From the NCBI RefSeq assembly GCF_017876435.1, contig NZ_JAGIOA010000001.1:2046001-2110000 (forward strand): a stretch of DNA of 64,000 nucleotides, read 5' to 3'. Positions 53,230 through 62,644 of this stretch are shown in pieces; position 1 is the first letter of the stretch, and every line of letters starts with the position of its first letter. The DNA comes from Microbacterium phyllosphaerae. GTDB lineage: Bacteria; Actinomycetota; Actinomycetes; Actinomycetales; Microbacteriaceae. A model generated the notes under the pieces. It worked only from the letters and a program-made list of their open reading frames with translations, ran no database searches and was not told the DNA's origin. The translations under genes were made by a program, and so were the position numbers.

Positions 53230-56013
53230 GTGGCTGGTAAACCACGCGTACATGAGATCGCCGCTGAACTCGGCGTCGACAGCAAGATCGCACTTGCAAA
53301 GCTCAAGGAACTCGGAGAGTTCGTCAAGAGCCCCTCTTCGACCATCGAACCGCCGGTGGCGCGCAAGTTGCGCGCCGCGATCGAGTCCGACGCCTCGTTG
53401 AAGGCATCGGCCGATGTGGCTCCGGCTGCAGCGAAGCCCGCTGCAGCGAAGCCCGGATCCGCGAAGCCCGGCGCAGCTGCGTCCGGTGCCGCGAAGCCCG
53501 GCGCAGCCAAGCCCGGCGCGCCGACCCCCGGTCCCAAGCCCGGCCCCAAGCAGGCTCCCGCACCGGAGGCGCCCGTCGCTGCACCGGCTGCCGAGGCTCC
53601 GGCAGAGCCTGCTGCTCCGGCAGCGGCGACCCCCGGACCCGCTGCGCCGAAGTCGAACGACGGTGGCGCGCCGAAGCCCGGAGCCCCGCGCCCCGGCAAC
53701 AATCCGTTCTCGTCCGCGCAGGGCATGGGACAGCGTCCCACCGGCCCGCGGCCGGGGAACAACCCCTTCGCCTCGGCGCAGGGCATGGGCCAGCGCCCGA
53801 CGCCGGGTAACATCCCGCGTCCGCAGGCTCCTCGTCCCGGCGCCCCGCGTCCGGGTGCACCTCGTCCCGGTTCCCCTCGTCCCGGCGCTCCGCGCGGAGG
53901 CCAGGGTGGTCGTCCCGGTGGTGCTCCGTTCCAGCAGCGTCCGGGTGGACCCGGTCGTCCCGGCGGTGCCGGTGGACCCGGTGCAGGCCCCGGCGCTCGT
54001 CCCGGTGGCGGTTTCGCAGGTCGCCCCGGTGGCGGCGGCGGTCGCGGTCGTGGTCCCGGTGGAGGTACCGCAGGTGCCTTCGGCAAGGGTGGCGGCAAGA
54101 GCAAGCAGCGCAAGTCGCGGCGGGCGAAGCGGCAGGAATTCGAGATGCGGAGCGCTCCGGTCGTCGGTGGCGTCAACGTCACCCGCGGTAACGGAGAAGT
54201 CATCCGCATGCGCCGTGGTGCGTCCATCGCGGACTTCGCCGACAAGATCGAGACGCTGACCGGCTACACGGTTCAGCCGGGAACCCTCGTGACGATCCTC
54301 TTCAACCTCGGCGAGATGGCCACGGCCACCGAGTCGCTGGACGAGGCGACGTTCGAGGTCCTGGGTGCCGAGCTCGGCTACAAGATCCAGATGGTCTCGC
54401 CCGAGGATGAGGACAAGGAGCTCCTCGAGGGCTTCGGTCTCAACCTCGAGCAGGAGCTCGAGGAGGAGAGCGAGGACGACCTCGAGATCCGTCCTCCGGT
54501 GGTCACCGTCATGGGTCACGTCGATCACGGTAAGACCCGACTCCTCGACGCGATCCGTCAGACCAACGTCATCGATGGTGAGGCCGGCGGCATCACGCAG
54601 CACATCGGTGCGTACCAGGTGTGGACGGAGCACGAGGGCATCGAGCGTGCCATCACCTTCATCGACACCCCGGGTCACGAGGCGTTCACCGCCATGCGTG
54701 CGCGTGGAGCGCAGGTCACCGACCTCGCGATCCTCGTGGTCGCAGCCGACGACGGCATCATGCCCCAGACGGTCGAGGCGCTGAACCACGCCCAGGCGGC
54801 GAACGTGCCGATCGTGGTCGCGGTCAACAAGGTCGACAAGCCCGACGCCAACCCGGCCAAGGTCCGTCAGCAGCTCACCGAGTACGGTCTGGTCGCCGAG
54901 GAGTACGGCGGAGACGTCATGTTCGTCGACGTGTCGGCACGTGCCAACACCGGCATCCAGGACCTTCTGGACGCCGTGCTGCTCACGGCTGACGCGGGTC
55001 TCGACCTGACGGCCAACCCGAACAAGGGTGCCCGTGGTGTCGCGATCGAGGCGAAGCTCGACAAGGGCCGCGGTGCGGTCGCCACGGTGCTGATCCAGTC
55101 CGGAACGCTCCGGATCGGTGACGCGATCGTGGCCGGCACCGCCTATGGCCGCGTGCGTGCCATGGCTGACGAGAACGGCGAGCAGGTCCTCGAGGCCTAC
55201 CCGTCGCGCCCGGTCCAGGTGCAGGGACTCAACTCCGTGCCCCGCGCCGGCGACGTGTTCATCGTCACCGAAGAGGACCGCATGGCTCGTCAGATCGCTG
55301 AGAAGCGTGAAGCGGTCGAGCGCAACGCCCAGCTGGCCAAGGCCCGCAAGCGCATCTCGCTCGAGGACTTCACCCGTGCTCTCGAAGACGGCAAGGTCGA
55401 GTCCCTCAACCTCATCATCAAGGGTGACGTCTCCGGTGCCGTCGAGGCGCTGGAGGAGTCGCTCCTCAAGATCGAGGTCGATGATTCGGTGCAGCTGCGC
55501 ATCATCCACCGCGGTGTCGGTGCGATCACCGAGTCGGACGTGAACCTGGCGACGATCGACAACGCGATCATCGTGGGCTTCAACGTCCGCCCCGACACGA
55601 AGGCGCGCGAGCGTGCTCAGCGTGAGGGCGTGGACATCCGGTTCTACTCGGTGATCTACAACGCGATCGACGAGATCGAGAGCTCGCTCAAGGGCATGCT
55701 CAAGCCGGAGTACGAAGAGATCCAGTCGGGTGTCGCCGAGATCCGCGAGGTGTTCCGCTCCTCGAAGTTCGGCAACATCGCCGGTGTCATCGTGCGGTCG
55801 GGAACGATCACGCGAAACGCCAAGGCTCGCGTCATCCGCGACGGTGTGGTGCTCGCCGATGGCCTCGCCATCGAGTCGCTGCGTCGCTTCAAGGACGACG
55901 TCACCGAGGTGCGTACGGACTACGAGGCCGGTATCGGCCTCGGCAAGTACAACGACATCCAGATCGGTGACGAGATCGAGACGACAGAACTGATCGAGAA
56001 GCCTCGCGGCTGA
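53230..56013 (+). CDS. infB: Translation initiation factor IF-2
   Basis: 927 residues. The N-terminal 300 residues contain an IF2_N helix motif (about 1-55, [26 protein letters not shown]) and then a long Ala/Pro/Gly/Arg low-complexity region. A second IF2_N-like region follows (about 320-400). The GTP domain has P-loop GHVDHGKT near 429, [18 protein letters not shown] and the IF-2 C-terminal domains that bind fMet-tRNA. GTG 53230 follows AGGAG, itself inside a hairpin. Confidence 0.97.
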   Translation: MAGKPRVHEIAAELGVDSKIALAKLKELGEFVKSPSSTIEPPVARKLRAAIESDASLKASADVAPAAAKPAAAKPGSAKPGAAASGAAKPGAAKPGAPTPGPKPGPKQAPAPEAPVAAPAAEAPAEPAAPAAATPGPAAPKSNDGGAPKPGAPRPGNNPFSSAQGMGQRPTGPRPGNNPFASAQGMGQRPTPGNIPRPQAPRPGAPRPGAPRPGSPRPGAPRGGQGGRPGGAPFQQRPGGPGRPGGAGGPGAGPGARPGGGFAGRPGGGGGRGRGPGGGTAGAFGKGGGKSKQRKSRRAKRQEFEMRSAPVVGGVNVTRGNGEVIRMRRGASIADFADKIETLTGYTVQPGTLVTILFNLGEMATATESLDEATFEVLGAELGYKIQMVSPEDEDKELLEGFGLNLEQELEEESEDDLEIRPPVVTVMGHVDHGKTRLLDAIRQTNVIDGEAGGITQHIGAYQVWTEHEGIERAITFIDTPGHEAFTAMRARGAQVTDLAILVVAADDGIMPQTVEALNHAQAANVPIVVAVNKVDKPDANPAKVRQQLTEYGLVAEEYGGDVMFVDVSARANTGIQDLLDAVLLTADAGLDLTANPNKGARGVAIEAKLDKGRGAVATVLIQSGTLRIGDAIVAGTAYGRVRAMADENGEQVLEAYPSRPVQVQGLNSVPRAGDVFIVTEEDRMARQIAEKREAVERNAQLAKARKRISLEDFTRALEDGKVESLNLIIKGDVSGAVEALEESLLKIEVDDSVQLRIIHRGVGAITESDVNLATIDNAIIVGFNVRPDTKARERAQREGVDIRFYSVIYNAIDEIESSLKGMLKPEYEEIQSGVAEIREVFRSSKFGNIAGVIVRSGTITRNAKARVIRDGVVLADGLAIESLRRFKDDVTEVRTDYEAGIGLGKYNDIQIGDEIETTELIEKPRG
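53405..54100 (+). repeat. Low-complexity, repeat-rich region of infB
   Basis: DNA repeats built on AAGCCCGG(C/A) and CGTCCCGG units encode Pro-Gly-Ala and Arg-Pro-Gly strings. Two copies of a longer unit encode the NNPF(S/A)[10 protein letters not shown] motif at about 53699-53740 and 53756-53800. Likely a disordered linker whose length varies between strains. Confidence 0.75.
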
Positions 56014-56026
56014 TCGAGTTCGATAT

Positions 56027-56063
56027 CTTCGGGCGAGGGTGCATCATGCATCCTCGCCCGAAG
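56027..56063 (+). terminator. Hairpin between infB and rbfA
   Basis: A perfect 12-bp stem CTTCGGGCGAGG/CCTCGCCCGAAG whose 13-base loop can pair further (TGCAT/ATGCA). It starts 14 bases after the infB stop. No T-run follows. Partial terminator or RNA processing site. Confidence 0.55.
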
Positions 56064-56084
56064 GGTACGTAGAGGGAGAGAACA

Positions 56085-56519
56085 ATGGCTGGAGAACGAC
56101 AGGCCCGTCTGGCCGATCGCATTCGTGTGATCCTCGCTGAGCGACTCGAGAAGGGTCTGCGCGATCCGCGCCTCGGCTTCGTGACGATCACCGATGTCCG
56201 TGTGAGCGGCGACCTGCAGCATGCCTCGGTGTTCTACACGGTGCTCGGTACTGAGGAGGAGCGACTCTCCAGCGGAGCGGCACTGACCTCGGCCACCGGG
56301 ATGCTGCGCAGCGAGGTCGGCAAGCAGCTGAGCACTCGCCTGGTGCCGACTCTCGAGTTCATCCCCGACGCGCTGCCGGAGAACGCCGATCACATCTCGG
56401 CGCTCCTCCGCGAGGCTCAGCAGCGCGACGCCGATGTGGCGAAGCTCGCTTCCTCCGCATCCCACGCAGGCGACGCAGACCCGTACATCCGCCAGGACGA
56501 CGACGACACGCAATCCTGA
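56085..56519 (+). CDS. rbfA: 30S ribosome-binding factor A
   Basis: 144 residues, with the KH-like fold that matures 16S rRNA and helps cold adaptation. The family core is ARLADRIRVILAERLEKGLRDPRLGFVTITDVRVSGDLQHASVFYTVLG followed by LTSATGMLRSEVGKQLSTRLVPTLEFIPD. A charged tail of about 30 residues extends beyond it. GAGGGAGAGAAC precedes the ATG. A terminator hairpin follows directly, so truB, the usual next gene, is separately transcribed here. Confidence 0.96.
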   Translation: MAGERQARLADRIRVILAERLEKGLRDPRLGFVTITDVRVSGDLQHASVFYTVLGTEEERLSSGAALTSATGMLRSEVGKQLSTRLVPTLEFIPDALPENADHISALLREAQQRDADVAKLASSASHAGDADPYIRQDDDDTQS

Positions 56520-56523
56520 ATAT

Positions 56524-56549
56524 CGGCACGCTCCAGTGAGGGCGTGCCG
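56524..56549 (+). terminator. Terminator after rbfA
   Basis: An 8-bp stem CGGCACGC/GCGTGCCG with a 10-base loop, five bases after the rbfA stop, followed by TCGTTGCT. Confidence 0.7.
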
Positions 56550-56577
56550 TCGTTGCTAACCTCTGCTGAGCGAGTGG

Positions 56578-58785
56578 ATGCTCGTACGGGCTGGGGGGTT
56601 CGGCATCGACGTTCTGAGTGCGCACGGGGCGGCTTCGGTCGCGTCCGCGGTGATGGAAGGCATCCTCGAGGACCTTCTCGAGAACGACTTGAGCTGCGCG
56701 CCGCACGTCGTCGCCAGGATCGTCGCAGAGGTCACGGCCGACCGATCGTCGGTGAGAGAGGTCGCAGCCAGACTCGACCCCGCTCAGAGAGCGGGTCTGA
56801 GGCCGCTCCCGATGCCGTTGCCGATGGTCGGGGGCATCGACGCGCTGTATTCGGGCCTCGATGTCGATCCGCGCGATCACGATCTGCTGGTGGCGATCTC
56901 GTTGCGGCTCGACGACAGGCTGGATCCGCTCCTCGATTTCGACGGTCGGACGGCTGCCGACATCGCAGCGGGGCCGATCGGGCCTCTGATCCACATGCAC
57001 GCGGGTCGGGTGCAGCTCTCTGATCCGCGCCTCGCCATCTGGCTGCGGGCGACCACGTCGACGACGTCGGCGGCCCGGGTGCACAGACGACTGCACCGGG
57101 TCTTCCATCGCCGAGGCGAGAGGGTGGATGCGGACTGGCATCGCGCTCGTGCATCGACCGGCCTGGATCCCACCACGGCGAACGAACTCACGCGCATCGC
57201 ACGCGAGCATTCGGAGGCCGGGCTGAGCGAGCGGGCCTTCCATCTCGCGGCGGAGGCTGCTGCCCACACGGTGGGCACCGATCGCGACGAGGCCACGCTC
57301 GTCGCCGGCGTCGCGGCGATCGCCGCCGGGTACGCGGTCGAAGCCGCCAGACGACTCGCCGGACTCTTCCCCGGCGGGGAGGAACGATATCGACTGCAGG
57401 GGCTCGGCGGGCTCTTCGTCGCGCAGGCGCACCTGCGAGGTGCGGTGCCCGAGGTCGATCTCGATGCTCTCAGGCCGCGAGGCGACGATCCGGAGCATTG
57501 GTATTCCTGGGCGCGTGCCGCAGCATTCGCGGCGGTCCTCTGCGCGGAACGAGGTGACCGGCTGGGGATGCGCTCGTGGCTCGAGGCTCTGCGCGAGGGT
57601 ACAGCGCGCACCGGCGCGGAACACGAGCTCCGCGATCCGGTGGTGGCCCTCGCCTGGCTCGTCCTGGGCGACCATGACGTCGACGACGTGCGTGGAGCCG
57701 GGCCTCTCACCGGGGGAATGCTCCAGGCGCTGCATGCTGCGATCGACGGAGATGTCGACCACGGTCTGCGTATTCTCGCCGTCGGCGATTCGGGCATCGG
57801 TGTCGAGGTCGATCCGTTCGTCGCCGGTTTCGAGGCCAGCCCTCTGGTGGGCGCCTACCGCGCGGTGGTCGAGGTGCTTCTGCTGATGTGGCGAGGAGAC
57901 ATGGGTGCCGCGCGCGACAGGATGATCCGCGCATCACTCGAGCTTCCCGTCGCGATCCCGTTCGCCGGTCTCGGAGTCGTCATCGCTCGTCGCCTCGATC
58001 TCGCGGTGCTCGGCAGGCTCGGGCCGTTCGCCCGATCCCTCACCGCAGCGTTGCCCGCTCCCGTGCGCATCGACCAGCTCGTCGATCGCGGGATCGAAGC
58101 ATTCCTCGACGGCGCATCGGAGGAGGCGGCGTCATGCATGCGAGTCTGGCGGGATCGCGGGGCACCGCAGACGACCCTGTCCGTGCCCGGGCTCGAAGAG
58201 GCGATCGTGGTCACCGAGCCTGCGCTGCGTCATCGGCACCGGATCGAACCGCCGGAGATCGCACTCGCACAGCAGCTGCGTCTTCGCATCACGGGCTGCT
58301 CCGATGAGGACTGGCGCATGGAACGCGACCGCGTGGTCGCCGAGACGAGGACTCTCACCTCTCCGTTCTCACGCGGACGTGTCGAAGCGATGATCGGCAC
58401 GCGGTCGCTCATTCGCGGCGACGTCGAGCTCGGGCGTGAGCACCTGGCCACCGCGGTCAAGCTGCTCGAGCTGTCCGGTGCCGACGCGTGGGCGCGCGCC
58501 GTCGAGGTTCGGCTGCGTCGGCTCGGGACGCAGGAACGCCCGACGGTCGTGGTCGGGGACCCACTCGCATCCTGTCGGCGAGTCTGGCGGTCCGTGCTGA
58601 CCGCCCGAGAGTTCGACGTGGCGATGCTCGTCGTCGAAGGGGCATCGAACCGTGACATCGCCGATTCGCTCCACGTCTCGGTCCGGACGGTGGAGGTGCA
58701 TCTCGGCCGCGTGTTCGCGAAGCTCGAGGTGCGCACGCGGGTCGAACTCACCGTACTGGCGCATCGGATCGGTCAGTACGTCTGA
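56578..58785 (+). CDS. LuxR-type transcriptional regulator without recognisable NTPase domain
   Basis: 735 residues. The C-terminal 70 residues are a LuxR helix-turn-helix (LTAREFDVAMLVVEGASNRDIADSLHVSVRTVEVHLGRVFAKL). The rest is mainly helical Ala/Leu/Arg-rich sequence like the TPR-type middle part of LAL/MalT regulators. The N-terminal region, where a P-loop would be expected, shows no GxxGxGK(S/T). The start is uncertain: ATG 56578 has TAACCT at 56557-56562 and no clear ribosome site; an in-frame ATG at 56653 is possible. It sits between rbfA and mutY, and its targets are unknown. Confidence 0.8.
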   Translation: MLVRAGGFGIDVLSAHGAASVASAVMEGILEDLLENDLSCAPHVVARIVAEVTADRSSVREVAARLDPAQRAGLRPLPMPLPMVGGIDALYSGLDVDPRDHDLLVAISLRLDDRLDPLLDFDGRTAADIAAGPIGPLIHMHAGRVQLSDPRLAIWLRATTSTTSAARVHRRLHRVFHRRGERVDADWHRARASTGLDPTTANELTRIAREHSEAGLSERAFHLAAEAAAHTVGTDRDEATLVAGVAAIAAGYAVEAARRLAGLFPGGEERYRLQGLGGLFVAQAHLRGAVPEVDLDALRPRGDDPEHWYSWARAAAFAAVLCAERGDRLGMRSWLEALREGTARTGAEHELRDPVVALAWLVLGDHDVDDVRGAGPLTGGMLQALHAAIDGDVDHGLRILAVGDSGIGVEVDPFVAGFEASPLVGAYRAVVEVLLLMWRGDMGAARDRMIRASLELPVAIPFAGLGVVIARRLDLAVLGRLGPFARSLTAALPAPVRIDQLVDRGIEAFLDGASEEAASCMRVWRDRGAPQTTLSVPGLEEAIVVTEPALRHRHRIEPPEIALAQQLRLRITGCSDEDWRMERDRVVAETRTLTSPFSRGRVEAMIGTRSLIRGDVELGREHLATAVKLLELSGADAWARAVEVRLRRLGTQERPTVVVGDPLASCRRVWRSVLTAREFDVAMLVVEGASNRDIADSLHVSVRTVEVHLGRVFAKLEVRTRVELTVLAHRIGQYV

Positions 58786-58794
58786 GCGACGGGG

Positions 58795-59694
58795 TCAGCG
58801 GGGGAGGGACAGCATCTCGCCGTCGGCCTCGGCCAGGCCATCGGCGATCAGCGAGTCGATGGCCCTGTCGCGCTGAAGCGGATCCGGCCACTCGGGAAGC
58901 ACGGTCTCAAGGAGCACCGCGCGCGGTGCGGCGTCACGCAGAAGGCGCAGCACGGCGCCGCGGGCCTGCCGGTCCGAGCCCTCGAAGGCCGCCTGGCGCC
59001 GGCGGGTGTCGCCGGTGTCAGGGCGTCCGGCCGCGACCCAGGCGCAGGTCTCGATCAGAGGGCAGGCCTCGCATCGTGGCGCGCGAGCGATGCACACCGT
59101 CGCTCCGAGCTCCATGGCTGCAGCGTTGAACACAGCGGCGTCGGCATCGTCGACGGGGAGCATCGCGTCCATGAGGTCGAGGTCGCGGCGGGAAGGAGAT
59201 CCCGGCTGTGCCTGGCCGAGTACGGCGCGAGCGAGCACTCGGCGCGTGTTGGTGTCGACGACGGGGTGACGATCGCCGTAGGCGAAGACAGCGACGGCCC
59301 TGGCGGTGTAGTCGCCGATTCCCGAGAGCTTCAGCAGAGCGTCCACATCTCGCGGCACCACACCGTCATGGCGGTCGGTGATCTCGATGGCTGCCCTGTG
59401 CAGCCACAGTGCACGGCGGGGGTAGCCGAGGTTGGCCCACTGGTGCACGACGTCCGCCGGCGACGCGGCGGCCAGAGCGCGGGGTGTGGGCCAGCGAGCG
59501 AGCCACGCCTCCAGGTGCGGGATCACCCTGTTGACGGGTGTCTGCTGCAGCATGAACTCGCTGACCAGCGTGCCCCAGGCTGCATACTCGTCGTGGAATT
59601 CGCGGCGGCGCCACGGCAGATCGCGTGCGGCACCTCGATACCATTCCGCGAGAGGCAGCGTCGTCGCAGCGATCGGATGCGGTGTCGAGGGCAC
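58795..59694 (-). CDS. mutY: A/G-specific adenine glycosylase, short form
   Basis: 299 residues. MutY removes adenine mispaired with 8-oxoguanine. The catalytic Glu is in SEFMLQQTPVNRV near 46. The helix-hairpin-helix is LSGIGDYTARAV with the conserved Asp in HPVVDTNTRRVLAR. The 4Fe-4S cluster cysteines follow the C-x6-C-x2-C-x5-C pattern in CIARAPRCEACPLIETC near 200. The C-terminal Nudix-like domain that reads 8-oxoG in the 350-residue E. coli enzyme is missing or reduced to about 60 residues. GTG 59694 has TAGGCT six bases upstream; mutY and truB are divergent. Confidence 0.93.
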   Translation of the reverse strand: MPSTPHPIAATTLPLAEWYRGAARDLPWRRREFHDEYAAWGTLVSEFMLQQTPVNRVIPHLEAWLARWPTPRALAAASPADVVHQWANLGYPRRALWLHRAAIEITDRHDGVVPRDVDALLKLSGIGDYTARAVAVFAYGDRHPVVDTNTRRVLARAVLGQAQPGSPSRRDLDLMDAMLPVDDADAAVFNAAAMELGATVCIARAPRCEACPLIETCAWVAAGRPDTGDTRRRQAAFEGSDRQARGAVLRLLRDAAPRAVLLETVLPEWPDPLQRDRAIDSLIADGLAEADGEMLSLPR

Positions 59695-59700
59695 TTCGAC

Positions 59701-59706
59701 AGCCTA
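59701..59706 (-). promoter_or_regulatory. -10 element TAGGCT of mutY
   Basis: TAGGCT on the minus strand, six bases before GTG 59694, nine bases from the truB element on the other strand. Confidence 0.55.
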
Positions 59707-59715
59707 AGCGCACCG

Positions 59716-59721
59716 TAGGCT
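59716..59721 (+). promoter_or_regulatory. -10 element TAGGCT of truB
   Basis: TAGGCT, six bases before ATG 59728; a TTCGAC box at 59695-59700 is the nearest -35-like sequence. Confidence 0.55.
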
Positions 59722-59727
59722 TGATGG

Positions 59728-60621
59728 ATGGTCTCGCCCGGCATCCTTCTCGTCGACAAGCCCGCTGGACTGACCAGCCATGACGTCGTCGCACGCACTC
59801 GCCGTGCGCTCGGCACCCGCAAGGTCGGCCACGCGGGCACGCTCGATCCGATGGCCACGGGCCTGCTGGTGATCGGGGTCGAGGGCGCGACGCGCCTGCT
59901 CACCTACATCGTCGGGGCGAACAAGACCTACGAGGCGACGATCCGACTCGGGCAGACGACGAGCACGGACGATGCCGACGGCGACATCCTGACCCACGCG
60001 CCCGCAGAGGCGTGGGACTCCGTGACCCCCGAGCGCGTGACGGCGGGCATCGCCGCCCTGACGGGAGCGATCTCGCAGGTGCCGAGCTCGGTGTCGGCGA
60101 TCAAGGTCGACGGCCGCCGTGCCTACGACCGGGTTCGCGCGGGGGAGGAGGTCGTGCTCGCCGCCCGTGACGTCACGGTGTCCCGCTTCGACGTCCTCGC
60201 CGAGCGCGCCGGCGAAGGGTTCCTGGATCTCGACGTCGTGGTCGACTGCTCGTCCGGCACCTACATCCGCTCGCTCGCGCGCGACCTCGGCGCGGGACTC
60301 GGACTCGGCGGGCATCTCACCGCGCTGCGGCGCACCAGGGTCGGCGACTTCGACGTCGCCGACGCCGTGGTGGTGGATGATCTCGCGGAAGCCGTGTTGC
60401 TGACCCCGGCCGCCGCAGCTGTTCGAGTGCTCGATCCGCTCCCCGTCTCGAATGCTGATGCTCGGGACCTCCGACATGGCAAACGGCTGACGGACCAGGC
60501 TTCTCGGCTGAGCGGCGCCCTGGCGGCAGCGATCGACGAAGACGGTGTGCTCGTCGGCGTCGTCGAGAAGCGCGGCGCCGATCTGAAGAGCGCGATGAAC
60601 ATGCCGGAGGTGTCCCGATGA
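59728..60621 (+). CDS. truB: tRNA pseudouridine synthase B
   Basis: 297 residues. TruB makes pseudouridine 55 in the T loop of tRNAs. The catalytic Asp is in KVGHAGTLDPMATGLLVIG near 40. Other family parts are GANKTYEATIRLGQTTSTDDADG, QVPSSVSAIKVDGRRAYDRVRAGE and CSSGTYIRSLARDLG. The C-terminal region after 215 is the shorter actinobacterial type. ATG 59728 follows TAGGCT by six bases. The stop overlaps the next gene start (ATGA). Confidence 0.96.
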   Translation: MVSPGILLVDKPAGLTSHDVVARTRRALGTRKVGHAGTLDPMATGLLVIGVEGATRLLTYIVGANKTYEATIRLGQTTSTDDADGDILTHAPAEAWDSVTPERVTAGIAALTGAISQVPSSVSAIKVDGRRAYDRVRAGEEVVLAARDVTVSRFDVLAERAGEGFLDLDVVVDCSSGTYIRSLARDLGAGLGLGGHLTALRRTRVGDFDVADAVVVDDLAEAVLLTPAAAAVRVLDPLPVSNADARDLRHGKRLTDQASRLSGALAAAIDEDGVLVGVVEKRGADLKSAMNMPEVSR

Positions 60622-60986
60622 TCCTGTGGCTGACGATCGTCCAGGTGGTCGCGGCGGCGGCCGCAGGTCTCTTCTGCGTGGCTCTCGGGCTGATCGGTCG
60701 GCGACCGAGCGACTGGTCGGTCGGCGCGCTCGCGCTCGTCGAACTGCTCCTGATCGTGCAGGTGATCACCGCGGTCGTCTCGCCCCTCACCGGCAACCCG
60801 CCCACCGGCGACCTTCTCGAGTACTGGGTGTATCTGGTCTCCGCCGTGCTGCTGCCGATCGGCGCCGTGCTCTGGGCGCTGATGGAGCGAAGCAGATGGA
60901 GCACGGTCATCCTCGGAGTCGCGGCGTTCGCCGTCGCGATCATGGTGTGGCGCATGCATGTCATCTGGACCGTGCAGGTCGCCTGA
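60618..60986 (+). CDS. Small four-helix membrane protein after truB
   Basis: 122 residues with four membrane helices (about 4-27, 35-55, 68-88 and 95-117). The start ATG overlaps the truB stop by four bases, which fixes it. No family motif is recognised; similar proteins occur at this place in actinobacteria. Because it is translationally coupled to truB and followed by another membrane protein and ribF, it is probably expressed with them, but no role is known. Confidence 0.75.
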   Translation: MILWLTIVQVVAAAAAGLFCVALGLIGRRPSDWSVGALALVELLLIVQVITAVVSPLTGNPPTGDLLEYWVYLVSAVLLPIGAVLWALMERSRWSTVILGVAAFAVAIMVWRMHVIWTVQVA

Positions 60987-61023
60987 GCGTCTCCGTGCGC
61001 ATCCGGGATCCTCGGCCCGGACC

Positions 61024-61029
61024 TAGAAT
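61024..61029 (+). promoter_or_regulatory. -10 element TAGAAT before the gene at 61040
   Basis: TAGAAT ten bases before ATG 61040, with GGTGGAG between; a short-leader promoter for the second membrane protein and ribF. Confidence 0.45.
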
Positions 61030-61039
61030 GGGTGGAGCT

Positions 61040-61486
61040 ATGAGCACCACCGTCCCCACCTCCCGGATGACCGGCATCGGCCGTGTCCTCGTGATCGTCT
61101 ACGCCGTCATGGCACTCGCGGCGACCGGTCGAAGCTTCGTGCAGATCTTCCGACAGTTCGACGAGGCGCCGCTGGCGTATTCGCTCTCGGCGCTCGCTGC
61201 CGTCGTGTACATCCTCGCGACCCTGGCGCTCGTGCTGGCGAACCGCCGCGGCTGGTACGCCGTGGCGTGGGTCGCGATCGTGTTCGAGCTCACCGGGGTT
61301 CTGGTGATCGGCGCGCTCAGCATCTTCTTCCCCGACCTCTTCCCGCACGACACCGTGTGGTCGATGTTCGGGCGCGGCTACGTGTTCATCCCTCTCGTGC
61401 TCCCGATCTTCGGTATCTGGTGGCTGCGCACGCATCGCCCGGCGCTCGATGCACAGGAGGCTCCCTCCGCCGAGGTGTCCGCATGA
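61040..61486 (+). CDS. Four-helix membrane protein before ribF
   Basis: 148 residues with four membrane helices (about 12-32, 48-68, 73-95 and 115-133), ending in an acidic-Ala tail. ATG 61040 follows GGTGGAG. The stop overlaps the ribF start by four bases (ATGA), so translation is coupled. No known domain is recognised. It may act as a general membrane protein in this truB-ribF operon; no link to riboflavin is evident. Confidence 0.78.
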   Translation: MSTTVPTSRMTGIGRVLVIVYAVMALAATGRSFVQIFRQFDEAPLAYSLSALAAVVYILATLALVLANRRGWYAVAWVAIVFELTGVLVIGALSIFFPDLFPHDTVWSMFGRGYVFIPLVLPIFGIWWLRTHRPALDAQEAPSAEVSA

Positions 61487-62436
61487 TCGTCTTCCGCGAC
61501 CCTCAGGAGGTTCCGGACGACTTCGGCCCCTCCGCCGTCGCGATCGGCAAGTTCGACGGAGTGCATGCGGGGCATCGAGCGGTCATCCGACGCCTCAAGG
61601 AGATCGCGGCATCCTCCGACCTGAAGACCGTCGCGGTGACGTTCGACCGCAATCCCCTGGCCGTCCTGCGCCCCGACCGGTGCCCTGAGAACGTCGTCAC
61701 CGTCGACCGCAAGATCGAGCTTCTGGGCGAGCTTGAGCTCGATGCGACGCTGCTTCTCACGTTCGATGCCGAACTCGCCGCGCGCAGCGCCGAGGACTTC
61801 GTGAGCAGCATCCTCGTCGGCGCGCTGCGCGTGTCGACGGTGCTCGTCGGCGAGGACTTCCGGTTCGGACGTGGCGGGGCGGGAACCCCTGCGCTGCTGC
61901 GCGAGCTGGGGCCGCGGCTCGGATTCACCGTGGAGGTCGTCGATGACGTGTTCCTCGACGATTCCGAGCGGCGCGTCTCGTCGACCTGGATCCGCGAACT
62001 GCTGATGGACGGCGATGTCACGACGGCCGCACGTGTGCTCGACCGCAATGTCGATGTGCGTGGCGAGGTCGTGCACGGTCTCAAGCGCGGCAGGGAACTC
62101 GGATTCCCGACCGCGAACCTCTCGGCCTCGGTCGACTCGTTCGTGCCGGGTGACGGTGTGTACGCCGGATGGCTCGTCGACCACGAGACCGGGATACGTC
62201 ACCGGGCGGCGATCTCCGTCGGCACGAATCCGACGTTCGACGACGTGCTCGAGCGGCAGGTCGAGGCGCACGTGATCGGCGAGACCGATCTGGATCTGTA
62301 CGGCCACGACGTGACGGTGGAGTTCGTCGAGCGTCTGCGCGGCATGGTCGCATTCGAGGGCATCGAGAAGCTCAAGTCGCAGATGACGGCCGACGTCACC
62401 GACGCCGAACGGGTGCTCGCGGCGCCGAGAAGCTGA
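61483..62436 (+). CDS. ribF: Bifunctional riboflavin kinase/FAD synthetase
   Basis: 317 residues. The N-terminal FAD synthetase domain (about 1-180) has the nucleotidyl-transfer motif IGKFDGVHAGHRAVI near 22 and VGEDFRFGRGGAGT near 127. The C-terminal riboflavin kinase domain (about 185-310) has GRELGFPTANLSASV near 205 and NPTFDD near 247. It makes FMN and FAD from riboflavin and ATP. ATG 61483 overlaps the previous stop. In many actinobacteria ribF follows truB directly; here two small membrane proteins intervene. No rpsO gene follows. Confidence 0.97.
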   Translation: MIVFRDPQEVPDDFGPSAVAIGKFDGVHAGHRAVIRRLKEIAASSDLKTVAVTFDRNPLAVLRPDRCPENVVTVDRKIELLGELELDATLLLTFDAELAARSAEDFVSSILVGALRVSTVLVGEDFRFGRGGAGTPALLRELGPRLGFTVEVVDDVFLDDSERRVSSTWIRELLMDGDVTTAARVLDRNVDVRGEVVHGLKRGRELGFPTANLSASVDSFVPGDGVYAGWLVDHETGIRHRAAISVGTNPTFDDVLERQVEAHVIGETDLDLYGHDVTVEFVERLRGMVAFEGIEKLKSQMTADVTDAERVLAAPRS

Positions 62437-62488
62437 ACGCCGCCCCAACTCTCCGTGACGTGATCTCGGCCCGATGGTCGGCATGGCG

Positions 62489-62494
62489 TAGAAT
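62489..62494 (+). promoter_or_regulatory. Candidate promoter in the leader of the SNF2 helicase gene
   Basis: TAGAAT in the 208-bp gap after ribF. It would leave about 145 untranslated bases before ATG 62645. That stretch has a weak stem CGAATC/GATTCG (about 62510-62530) and otherwise no clear gene or motif. Confidence 0.45.
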
Positions 62495-62644
62495 GGTCCT
62501 CGGTGGTTGACGAATCTCGCGAGTGATTCGCGCGTCGATGGCCACCGGAACTACTGTTCGTACGGTCCTGGCTCACGCCACACGCGGACATCGAGAACGG
62601 CTGCCGCATCCTGTGGATGCTCGGCCTTCACGCTCAGGAGGAGC

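Noticed and set aside
53405..54100. infB repeats as a mobile or inserted element
   Set aside because: Repeats stay in frame and encode the expected low-complexity linker of actinobacterial IF-2.
61487..61500. FMN riboswitch controlling ribF
   Set aside because: ribF overlaps the preceding gene by four bases, leaving no space for an RNA element, and no such element is seen upstream.
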